Source of the DNA: JADKAV01 sp037045455
GTDB taxonomy: Bacteria; Actinomycetota; Actinomycetes; S36-B12; UBA10799
NCBI GenBank assembly: GCA_037045455.1
Contig: JBAOIN010000016.1
Coordinates: 682,001-746,000, forward strand
Reading direction: 5' to 3'
Length of the DNA: 64,000 nucleotides
The notes beneath the pieces were generated by a model, which saw only the letters and a program-made list of their open reading frames with translations, ran no database searches and had not been told where the DNA came from. Positions 55,463-63,233 of the stretch are shown one piece after another (the stretch's first letter is position 1; each line of letters begins with the position of its first letter). Made by a program: the position numbers and the translations under genes.

Positions 55463-56783
55463 CGTGGCGGCGGTCCTCCCAACGCAGCACGCCCGCGATC
55501 CGCTCGAGGACGACATGGCCGAGACCGCCCGGCGGGAACGGCACCACCTTGCGGTTGACGAAGAACACGTCGGTCAGGTCCGTGTCCTTTTCCAGCACCA
55601 GATCCCGGATCGTCTGCCCGTTCAAGTGGGTGGTCGAGACACCGTGCCCGACGCAGCCCATCGAGTAGATGATGTCCGGCGAGCCTGCAAAGCCGATGGC
55701 CGGGAACATGTCCAGCGTCGCCGACACGGGCCCGCCCCAGGCATGGCTGAACTTCACGTCTCGCAGACCCGGAAAGATCGCCCGCACGTCCGCCCGCAGC
55801 TTCTCCCAGGTCGCCGGGTCAGCGTCGAAGTCCATGCTCTTGCCGTTGCCCAAACCGACATCCCGGCCCCCCATCAGCAGGCGGTTGTCGGCGGTGAGCC
55901 GGTAGTAGTGCACCAGGTCCCGGAAGTCCTCGACACCTTCCCGGCCCTTCCAGCCCATGCTGTCCAGCTGAGCATCCGTGAGAGGCTCGGTGAGCACGAT
56001 GTAGGTCCAGACCGGCACCTGCTTGCGCTGCATCGGCGCGAAGTGGTGGGTCCAGGCGTTAGTGGCCAGCACGACCTTGCGCGCAGTCACGGTGCCGTGC
56101 GGGGTACGCACCTTGTGCTGGCCGGCGCCAGGCTCGACGGCGGTGACCGGAGTCTGCTCGTAGATCGGCACTGCCGCCTCGTCCAGCACTCGGCCCCAGG
56201 CGCGGCTGAGCTTTGCCGGGTTGAGAATGCCGGTGTTGGGCTCCCACCAGGCCGGCCCCCGATAGAGCGGGCTGTTGACCCGGTCCACCAATTGCTCGTG
56301 CTCGATGAGGTTCACGCCGGTGATGCCCAGCCGGTGGACCAGCGCGATCTCCTTGAGCAGGCGTTTGGAGTACTTGTCCGAGGTGGCCACCCACAGGAAA
56401 CCGGTGTGCTCGTAGTCGCAGTCGAGGTCAAGGTCCTCGACCAAACCCTTCAGCAGCGTGACCGCGCGGTCGGCGTACAGGTGCGCCTCCCTGGCCTTGG
56501 CCTTGCCGAAGCGGGAGGCGGTGAAGGAGTGCATCATGCCGATCTTGGTCATGGAGAAGCCGGCGTTGCGGCCACTCGCGCCATAACCCACCACGCCTGC
56601 CTCCAGCAGGGCGATCCGCAGCGACGGGTCCGCCTCGTGCAGGTGGTAGGCGGTGCTCATCCCGGTGAACCCGGCCCCGACGATCGCGACGTCGACATCC
56701 AGGTCCCCTGCCAGCGGTGGACGCGGCTCGTAGGGGTCGGCGGCCAGCCAGAAGCTCTTCTCACGGAAATCCTGCACGCTCAC
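55449..56783 (-). CDS. FAD-dependent amine oxidase, PuuB (gamma-glutamylputrescine oxidase)-like
   Basis: The dinucleotide motif VDVAIVGAGFTGMSTAYHL (residues about 30-48) and GYGASGRNAGFSMTK are typical of the DAO family group that includes PuuB and OrdL. LTADNRLLMGGRDVGLGNGK and GGPVSATLDMFPAIGFAGS are further family blocks. The length of 444 fits. Lying 3.5 kb from a polyamine uptake operon on the same strand, it probably oxidises putrescine derivatives, but other amines are possible. TAGGTT on the minus strand lies 6 nt before the GTG start. Confidence 0.82.
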   Translation of the reverse strand: MSVQDFREKSFWLAADPYEPRPPLAGDLDVDVAIVGAGFTGMSTAYHLHEADPSLRIALLEAGVVGYGASGRNAGFSMTKIGMMHSFTASRFGKAKAREAHLYADRAVTLLKGLVEDLDLDCDYEHTGFLWVATSDKYSKRLLKEIALVHRLGITGVNLIEHEQLVDRVNSPLYRGPAWWEPNTGILNPAKLSRAWGRVLDEAAVPIYEQTPVTAVEPGAGQHKVRTPHGTVTARKVVLATNAWTHHFAPMQRKQVPVWTYIVLTEPLTDAQLDSMGWKGREGVEDFRDLVHYYRLTADNRLLMGGRDVGLGNGKSMDFDADPATWEKLRADVRAIFPGLRDVKFSHAWGGPVSATLDMFPAIGFAGSPDIIYSMGCVGHGVSTTHLNGQTIRDLVLEKDTDLTDVFFVNRKVVPFPPGGLGHVVLERIAGVLRWEDRRHDVLS

Positions 56784-56789
56784 GCGGCC

Positions 56790-56795
56790 AACCTA
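56790..56795 (-). promoter_or_regulatory. -10 box before the amine oxidase gene
   Basis: TAGGTT (minus strand) is 6 nt before the GTG at 56783. Confidence 0.5.
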
Positions 56796-56898
56796 TCACC
56801 TGCGGTGTGGGCTGGTTGTTTGCGGGGTGGCTGGTAGTGAGCCCGAGCCGGCAGGGTTTGTGGGATCGCGTCGCCCGAACGACCGTGCGGGAGGTGGC

Positions 56899-58444
56899 GT
56901 GAAACTGCGCAGGCGACTGTCGCCAGGCGCCTGGCTCGTGCGCGGGCTCGGCTGGGTGGTACTCGTTCCGGCCCTGGTCTTCGCGTTGGTGGTGCAGTTC
57001 GTCCCAGGTCCGGCACGGGTCGTACGAGACCTCATACGCGGGCCAGAAGCCGCAATCGGCGCGCCGAAGCCCCCCTGCTCCGAGGTGCGATCCCCGCGTC
57101 AGCAGCCCACAGCCGGCTACAGCGACCCGGACGGGACACTGCGGGTCTTCGCGATCCAGTACACGCTGGACTTCGACGACGTCCGCGACTACGCGACCTG
57201 GCGACGGACCGTCGAGTGCCTGATGGAAGACCTGGTGCAGCCCTACCGCAAGCAAGGCCAGCCGACCCTGGTGGTCTTCCCGGAGGACATGGGCCTGCCG
57301 ACCGTGGCGATGGGTGTGCGCGGTGCGACCGCCCGCGCCCAGTCCGGCTCCGTGGCCTCGGCGGTGTCGGAAGCCGTACCGCTCGGGCTGGGTGCCGCAC
57401 TCGGTCAGCTGAACCTCGCGTACTCGACACAGATCGCGGCGTATCAGGCGCGCTTCGGCCCGATCGATCCACGTAAGCAGTTGTTCGTCGCCGCCACCGA
57501 TACCTTCGCGCGGGCCGTCAATGTCACGTTCAGCGACATCGCCAAGCAGTACGGCGTGTACGTCGTGGTCAGCAACAACCAGGCGACGTACCGCGAGACC
57601 CACAACCCGGTGGAGGTCGCGCTGTTCAGCGATCCCAGTGTCCGAACGGATGTGGCGTACGTCGCGACCAGTTCGCGGGTCACGAACTCCACGTTCCTGT
57701 GGGGCCCGGACGACGTTGACCGCAGAGCGCCGGATGGCATGAAGAATCTGCTCTTCCGCAACGAGAAGGTCCCGCTGACGGCTCTGGAGAAGGATCTGAT
57801 CGGGCTGGACGAGGGACCGCGCAGCGGGCCGGCGGCGCGAAGCCAATGCGGGTGGGCCAGAGATCGCCGGGTTCAAGGTCGGGCTTGCCACATCGTTGCC
57901 GGCTTTCGCCTACGGCTATCCGTACGGCAAGCGCCCCAAGGGCTTCAAACCCTGCGCCGACACGGCGGTCTCCTTCGCGGCCTGCCAGGACGCCCAAGGC
58001 GTCACCCTGCAAATCCAGGCCGACGCCAACCCCGGTCGTTGGGCGGCGACCACGCTTGCGGGGAACTGGCAGCCGCTGGAGTGGATGAGTTCGGTGTGGC
58101 GTGCAGTCACCGACCCGACCGTGAACTTCAAGTACAACGTGACGCCGATGATGAACGGCAATCTCATGGACCTGGTCTTCGATGGCCAGAGCACGATCAG
58201 CGCGCGCGGCGCCAAGGTCGCTCCCATGATGTTCGTCGGTAATGACCAGCTCGGTCCTGACGACGCGGCGGACATGGGCGTGTATGTGGGCCGCAAGCCG
58301 GAGTTCCTGGCGATGACGCCCTGGTCAGGCGGGTCCGGTAACGATCGTGCCGAACTGGAAGGCGAGGCAGCGGCGCTGGCGCCGCATGGCGCGCGGGCAG
58401 GGGAGTACACGCAGACAGCCGTGTTCGCCGACCTCGTTCCTTGA
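56899..58444 (+). CDS. membrane-anchored nitrilase-superfamily-like protein, one frameshift
   Basis: A membrane anchor (GLGWVVLVPALVFALVVQFV, residues about 15-35) precedes a domain with LRVFAIQYTLDFDDVRDYAT, VVFPEDMGL (Glu at the nitrilase position) and RNEKVPLTALEKDL (Lys position). At about 57838 one extra base shifts the frame (GCGGCGCGAAGCC). The next frame continues EANAGGPEIAGFKVGLATSL to the stop at 58444. In the segment where nitrilases carry the nucleophile Cys, GLATSLPAFAYGYP has none. So the fold is nitrilase-like but catalysis is uncertain. GGGAGG lies 4 nt before the GTG at 56899. Full length about 514. Confidence 0.65.
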
Positions 58445-58458
58445 CGTGGCCACCTGCA

Positions 58459-58545
58459 ATCGGTGAGCATGGCGGGCATCCGTGAGCATTCTGGGCGCGC
58501 AAAACGCCTCCGTTGAGCTAACCGATGCCCGGAATGCTCACCGAT
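58459..58545 (+). repeat. dispersed palindromic element, copy D
   Basis: Left arm 58459-58487 (ATCGGTGAGCATGGCGGGC, then ATCCGTGAGC) mirrors right arm 58517-58545. The centre GGGCGCGCAAAACGCC has an inner stem. It starts 14 bp after the nitrilase-like gene. Confidence 0.85.
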
Positions 58546-58630
58546 CGGCCGTGGGTTTGTGGCAGAACCGGGCATGTGCTGTTGCGGCCGCTGGCCCCAG
58601 TTGCCGTTACTCTTCAGGTCGGGAGGGCAC

Positions 58631-59401
58631 ATGGGCTGGCAGCGTTATGTCGCGGTCGGGGACTCGTTCACCGAAGGCATCGGGGATCCGCGTCCCGGTG
58701 GCGGAGACCGCGGCTGGGCCGACCGGGTGGCTGAGTCGCTGGTCACGACGCAACCGGACCTGACGTACGCGAACCTTGCCATCCGGGGTCGCAAACTCGC
58801 CCAGATCGTGGCGGAGCAGGTGCCCGAGGCCCTCGCTCTGCAACCCGACCTGGTTAGCTTTGCCGGCGGTGTCAATGACGCCCTGCGCCGGCATTGGGAT
58901 CTGACCGAACTGGGCGAGCACTTGGAGCAGGGCATCAGTGCCCTGGCCGCAACGGGTGCCCAGATCGTGATCGTCACCTACGGCCGGCCGAAGAACCGCT
59001 CCCGGCTGATGGGTGTCGTCGAGGGACGGCTGGCCGAGTACCGGGAGGCGACCTACGACGTGGCCGGCCGGCATGGAGCAATCGTCGTGGACTTCTGGGA
59101 CTACAGCGTGTTCGACGACCCCCGGTTCTGGTCCGAGGACCGCCTGCACCTCAATCCGGTGGGTCACCAGCGGGTGGCGATGGCCGTTCTGGAAAGGCTC
59201 GGGCAACCTCTGCCCGGGCCGTGGGATGCACCGCTACCGCGGGTGCGCCCGCCGTCGCCGTTGCAGCGGGCAGGCCGCAACGCAGCCTGGGCCGGCAAGC
59301 ATTTCGCGCCCTGGATCGGCCGCCGCTTCACAGGCCGTTCGTCGGGGGACAACATCACCGCGAAACGACCGGAGTGCACCCCGGTCAGGCACAGTGGTTA
59401 G
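58631..59401 (+). CDS. SGNH/GDSL hydrolase
   Basis: SGNH blocks are VAVGDSFTEGIGDPRPGG (block I, Ser), ANLAIRGRKLAQI (block II, Gly), FAGGVNDALRR (block III, Asn) and SEDRLHLNPVGHQRVA (block V, Asp-His). The protein is a cytosolic 256-residue esterase or lipase; no signal peptide is present. ATG follows GGGAGG by 5 nt. The C-terminal basic tail (FAPWIGRRFTGRSSGD) is extra to the fold. Confidence 0.9.
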   Translation: MGWQRYVAVGDSFTEGIGDPRPGGGDRGWADRVAESLVTTQPDLTYANLAIRGRKLAQIVAEQVPEALALQPDLVSFAGGVNDALRRHWDLTELGEHLEQGISALAATGAQIVIVTYGRPKNRSRLMGVVEGRLAEYREATYDVAGRHGAIVVDFWDYSVFDDPRFWSEDRLHLNPVGHQRVAMAVLERLGQPLPGPWDAPLPRVRPPSPLQRAGRNAAWAGKHFAPWIGRRFTGRSSGDNITAKRPECTPVRHSG

Positions 59402-59519
59402 TCGTTCAGGCGGAACAACGCCCTGGAGGCGCGGTTGTGAGATTCCGGCGCAGCAGTGAGCGGTAGACGGGGTTGCGTCGTTGCCCCTCAAACGCCCGAC
59501 CTGGGGAGCATCAACCTGC

Positions 59520-60146
59520 CTAGTTGATCAAGTTGATGGCACGACTGACCGTGACCAGGATCGTCACCAAAGACACGGCGGACTGCACAGTGAACAGGAA
59601 TTTGGCCCGGTGGCTCAGCGGCATGGTGTCGGTGGGGGAGAACGCGATGATGTTGGTGTACGCCGTGAACAGGTAGTCGGGCAATTGCGGCTTCCACGTC
59701 ATTCCCGAAGCCTGCTGCGGGAACTGGAAGTCCCAGCCCTCGCACGACGTGGCGTCCTCCCGGGTGTGGGGGCCGCCACCGTCGATCCACCAGTACACGA
59801 TGCCGAAACTCAAGACGTTGATGATCAGCACACCGAACCCGCCCAGCAGCAACTGCCCGCCGGAGTCCTCGTCGCCGCGCATCATCGAGATGAAGAGCAA
59901 CGTCGCGTTAAGGACACTGATCATGACCAGTAGGAACAGGTAGGACGTCATCGCCCGGCGGACGGTGTTGGGGGCGCTATGGCTGAATTGCATGATGCGC
60001 AAGGCCATCGGCACGCCGATCACTTCGATGGCCGGGATCATCCAGCGGGGACCGATCGTGATTGCGTCCGGGAGCAGCATCTGAATGCCGGCGATGACCA
60101 GGACGACGACCGCGACCTGAACAGTGGTGCGATCCGCCTTGTCCAT
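59520..60146 (-). CDS. integral membrane protein, DUF1345-like
   Basis: The 208-residue protein has five hydrophobic helices. The segment PDYLFTAYTNIIAFSPTDTM followed by LSHRAKFLFTVQSAVSLVTI resembles the pore-like motif of DUF1345 proteins, themselves reminiscent of two-TM ion channels. The role is unknown. TAGATT on the minus strand lies 7 nt before the ATG. The 118 bp between it and the SGNH gene show no feature. Confidence 0.65.
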   Translation of the reverse strand: MDKADRTTVQVAVVVLVIAGIQMLLPDAITIGPRWMIPAIEVIGVPMALRIMQFSHSAPNTVRRAMTSYLFLLVMISVLNATLLFISMMRGDEDSGGQLLLGGFGVLIINVLSFGIVYWWIDGGGPHTREDATSCEGWDFQFPQQASGMTWKPQLPDYLFTAYTNIIAFSPTDTMPLSHRAKFLFTVQSAVSLVTILVTVSRAINLIN

Positions 60147-60153
60147 GGCGGCG

Positions 60154-60159
60154 AATCTA
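60154..60159 (-). promoter_or_regulatory. -10 box before the DUF1345-like gene
   Basis: TAGATT (minus strand) lies 7 nt before the ATG at 60146, which suggests a leaderless start. Confidence 0.45.
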
Positions 60160-60174
60160 GTGCGCTGCGAGTGA

Positions 60175-61830
60175 TCAGCGCAGGACTAGGAACGCCGTCC
60201 CAATAGCGGCGACCACGACGATCATCACCAAGGGGACACCGAAGCGGGCGAACGACGCCGTGCGGTACCGGCCCGGTTGCATCACCATCAGGTTGGACTG
60301 GTGGGCGAACGGGTTGAGGAACGTGAAGCTGATGCAGGTGCCGATCAGCGCGAGCACGATTACCGGGTCCACCCCCAGACCCGTCGCCAGGGTCAGTCCG
60401 ACCGGGGTCAGGATGGAGGCTGCGGCAGCGTTCGTCGTGATGTTCGTCAGCAGGGTGGTGGCGACGGTGAGTGTGACCACGACGCCTATCACGCTCCCGG
60501 CAGATACCGTCGATATGGCATCGGAGATGACATCGGCAAGTCCGCTGTCGACCACGATGGCCCCGAGTCCGACGGAGCCGGCCAGGATGAACAACACGTT
60601 CCAATCCAGGGCACGTACGGCAGCACGCGGTGTCAGCACTCCTGTGAGCACCATCAGTACGGCACCGGCGAACGCGGCAAGTTCGACCCGCGCCAGCCCG
60701 AACGTCGCTGCCACGATGACCGCGGCAAGGATCCCCACGGCGATCCACGTCTTGCGCGGCTGCGGCGCTTTTCCCACGGCACTCTGCCAGATCCCGATGT
60801 CGCTGTGCTCGGCCAACGCTTCCGGCGTTGAGCACGTCAAGTAGACCGTTTCGCCGGCCTGACTGGCGGCTTCCCGCAGCGGTGACGATGTGCGCGCTGC
60901 GATGACGTCCACGTCGCCGTGCTCCTCGAGGTCCCCCAGGGTTCCGGTCTCGCCGGGCGCGATGGAGGCTGCATACAGCTTCTGCTCGGACAGGCCGAAG
61001 CGGGCGCTGCCCCACAGCGCTGCAACGCCGTCCTCGGTGGCCTCGAACACCAGGAGGTCGCCGGCCGCCATAGGCTCCTCGGCGGCCAGGCGCTCGGTGT
61101 CGCGTACGATCTCGACGAGTTCGTACTGCTGAGAATGCGCCACCCCCACATCGTCGGCCCGGCGGCCGATGCCGATGGCCTGGGGCGAGACGGGCAATTC
61201 CACCCGCCAGTCCCGCTCGGGCAGGGCGTCGTTGGCTGCGGCGCTGAAGAAGCGGGGACCGGCGAACAGCAGCCACAACCATCCGATCAGGCACACCGGC
61301 AGCGCGACGATGGCGAACGAGAACATGCCCACGTTCACGCCCGCTCCCGAAGCGATGCCGGCAATGAGCAGGTTCGAGCTGGTGCCGATCAGCGTGGTCG
61401 ATCCGGCCAGCGTGGTGGCATGGGCCACCGGCAGGAGAACTTGCCGCGCGGGGATACCGCGGGTCTGCTGCAGTTCCTTCACGGCGGGAATGAGCATGGC
61501 GACGATGGGCGTCGTGTTCATCAACGCCGACGTGACACCGACGGGGACGATGAGCCGGCGCAGGGTCTGGCCGGCTGAAGTGACCGTGGACAGTAACCGC
61601 CAGGTCACCCGAGACACCACGCCGGTGTGGATCACACCCTTGGCGACCACCAGCATCGCCGCGACAGTGATCACGCCGCCGTTGCTCATCCCCGCGAACA
61701 GCGCGCCAGGTTCGGCAATGCCGGTCAGCCCCGCGATGGCCAGGCCGGTCGCCAGGGCCAGCACCGGCGGAATCCGGCCAGAAGCCATGGCCACGAGCGT
61801 CCCGACGACGATGAGTGCTGCGAGGATCAT
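60175..61830 (-). CDS. SLC13/DASS-type transporter with RCK-C domain
   Basis: The protein opens ILAALIVVGTLVAMASGRIP. About ten membrane segments flank a central soluble region (residues about 210-320) with LVEIVRDTERLAAEEPMAAG-like TrkA-C folds. ISFTFLNPFAHQSNLMVMQP near the end is the SNP-type motif of the sodium/sulfate (citMHS/DASS) group, with SSNL at about residue 155 in its first half. It probably imports an anion such as sulfate or a dicarboxylate. It is 551 residues, 4 bp after the aquaglyceroporin gene, in one operon. Confidence 0.83.
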   Translation of the reverse strand: MILAALIVVGTLVAMASGRIPPVLALATGLAIAGLTGIAEPGALFAGMSNGGVITVAAMLVVAKGVIHTGVVSRVTWRLLSTVTSAGQTLRRLIVPVGVTSALMNTTPIVAMLIPAVKELQQTRGIPARQVLLPVAHATTLAGSTTLIGTSSNLLIAGIASGAGVNVGMFSFAIVALPVCLIGWLWLLFAGPRFFSAAANDALPERDWRVELPVSPQAIGIGRRADDVGVAHSQQYELVEIVRDTERLAAEEPMAAGDLLVFEATEDGVAALWGSARFGLSEQKLYAASIAPGETGTLGDLEEHGDVDVIAARTSSPLREAASQAGETVYLTCSTPEALAEHSDIGIWQSAVGKAPQPRKTWIAVGILAAVIVAATFGLARVELAAFAGAVLMVLTGVLTPRAAVRALDWNVLFILAGSVGLGAIVVDSGLADVISDAISTVSAGSVIGVVVTLTVATTLLTNITTNAAAASILTPVGLTLATGLGVDPVIVLALIGTCISFTFLNPFAHQSNLMVMQPGRYRTASFARFGVPLVMIVVVAAIGTAFLVLR

Positions 61831-61834
61831 GGCG

Positions 61835-62584
61835 TCAGTAGTTGACGACGTACACGCCCGCTGCCAGCGCCGCCCCGATCAGCGGCCCCACGATCGGGAC
61901 CCAGGCGTACCCCCAGTCGATCTTCTCCTTGCCGCGCAGGGGGAGCAGAGCGTAGGCCAGACGCGGACCCAGATCGCGGGCCGGGTTGATCGCATAGCCT
62001 GTCGCACCACCCAGCCCTGCCCCGATCGCGATCACGGCGAATGCCACACCGGCGTATCCCAAGCCGATATTGCCCAGGTTGGGAGCTGCCCCCTCGACCG
62101 AGGGCTGCCACGGTGCCTGCTGAATGACCCAGTACACCAGCACAAACGTGGCGACGGCTTCGGACACCGTGTTCCAGGCCAGGGACCGCACGCCCGGCTT
62201 GGTGTAGAAGATGCTGCCCGTCGTGTGCACCTGGTCATGGGCGTCGAACTGCTTCTTGTAGACGACGTAGACCAGCAGCGCGCCGACCAGTGCTCCGCCG
62301 AACTCGCCCAGGAAGTAGAACGGCACATCGCTCCACGGCGTGTTCCCGGTCATGGCGAGCGCCACTGTGACAGCCGGGTTGAGATGGGCGCCGGACTCCC
62401 AGGCGACACTGGCGCCGACGAAGACGGCCATGCCCCATCCGAACGCAGTCAACATCCAGTTGCCGGCTCCGAACCCCAGGCTCGTCGTCAGAGAACCGAG
62501 GGCGCCGATGCCGCAACCGATCAGCACAAGGATGGCGGTCCCGATGAACTCGTTCACTGTGATCACGTGCAGCGACTCGATCAT
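61835..62584 (-). CDS. glpF: MIP-family channel, glycerol facilitator type
   Basis: Both NPA motifs are present: AHLNPAVTVALAMTG and AINPARDLGPRLAYALLPLR; the Asp after NPAR is typical of glycerol facilitators rather than water channels. Six membrane segments fit the family; the length of 249 is normal. It allows passive glycerol entry. It is transcribed ahead of the SLC13-type gene. Confidence 0.9.
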   Translation of the reverse strand: MIESLHVITVNEFIGTAILVLIGCGIGALGSLTTSLGFGAGNWMLTAFGWGMAVFVGASVAWESGAHLNPAVTVALAMTGNTPWSDVPFYFLGEFGGALVGALLVYVVYKKQFDAHDQVHTTGSIFYTKPGVRSLAWNTVSEAVATFVLVYWVIQQAPWQPSVEGAAPNLGNIGLGYAGVAFAVIAIGAGLGGATGYAINPARDLGPRLAYALLPLRGKEKIDWGYAWVPIVGPLIGAALAAGVYVVNY

Positions 62585-62624
62585 GGGATTTGTCTAGCAA
62601 CAAACGGGGCGTGGTGGTCGGTTC

Positions 62625-62630
62625 TAGACT
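62625..62630 (+). promoter_or_regulatory. -10 box of a leaderless promoter
   Basis: TAGACT lies 6 nt before the ATG at 62637; divergent from the glpF start. Confidence 0.5.
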
Positions 62631-62636
62631 GAATTC

Positions 62637-63227
62637 ATGATCGCCGCTGCGCCGCCGGTCACGCCCTGCACGCTGCCGCTGGCGGCGCAGTACGACATCT
62701 CCGGTCAGCGTCATCAACAGGTGCTCATCGCGACGGGTCACGCCCGACATTCCAGCTACACCACACTCACGCGCTGGGTCTACCGCAATGACTGCTGGAC
62801 CAAGGTTTCCAGCACACCCGCCCGCAACGGCGCGCGCGGGTGGCACCCCAAACCGTGGGACTACAGCTACTACTCACCGATCGGCCGGTTCGGACTCACC
62901 GACGCCGGCGGACAGCTTCCCGCGCCGACAGGCACCCGTCTGCCGTACGACCACGACCGTCGGGGGTTCGCAGCCCCCTCGCCGCACGTGTTCGACTATG
63001 TGGTCGCGATCAACTTCAATCGCGTGGCCGGCCGAAGTCCGCTGGACCTGAAACGGCCCGACCCGAGGATCCACGACGGTGGCATCTGGTTGCACGTGTC
63101 GGGCAGTGGTGCCACCCGCGGCTGCATCTCCATAAGCGCCACCCAGATGCGGTCGGTCCTGCGTTGGCTGGACCCGGCGTTACGCCCTGTCATCGTCATG
63201 GGTCCGCGCGGGGTGATCCGCGGCTAG
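62637..63227 (+). CDS. L,D-transpeptidase-like (YkuD fold) protein
   Basis: The 196-residue protein contains GIWLHVSGSGATRGCISISA, which has the His and the nucleophile Cys of the L,D-transpeptidase motif (H-Xn-GC-S). Pro/Tyr-rich WHPKPWDYSYYSPIGRFGL and NRVAGRSPLDLKRPDPRIHD are seen in secreted transpeptidase-like proteins of actinobacteria. The N-terminus MIAAAPPVTPCTLPLA is not a good signal peptide, which is odd for a wall enzyme; a stop lies just upstream (TAG at 62625), so a longer start is excluded. Confidence 0.75.
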   Translation: MIAAAPPVTPCTLPLAAQYDISGQRHQQVLIATGHARHSSYTTLTRWVYRNDCWTKVSSTPARNGARGWHPKPWDYSYYSPIGRFGLTDAGGQLPAPTGTRLPYDHDRRGFAAPSPHVFDYVVAINFNRVAGRSPLDLKRPDPRIHDGGIWLHVSGSGATRGCISISATQMRSVLRWLDPALRPVIVMGPRGVIRG

Positions 63228-63233
63228 AGCGGC

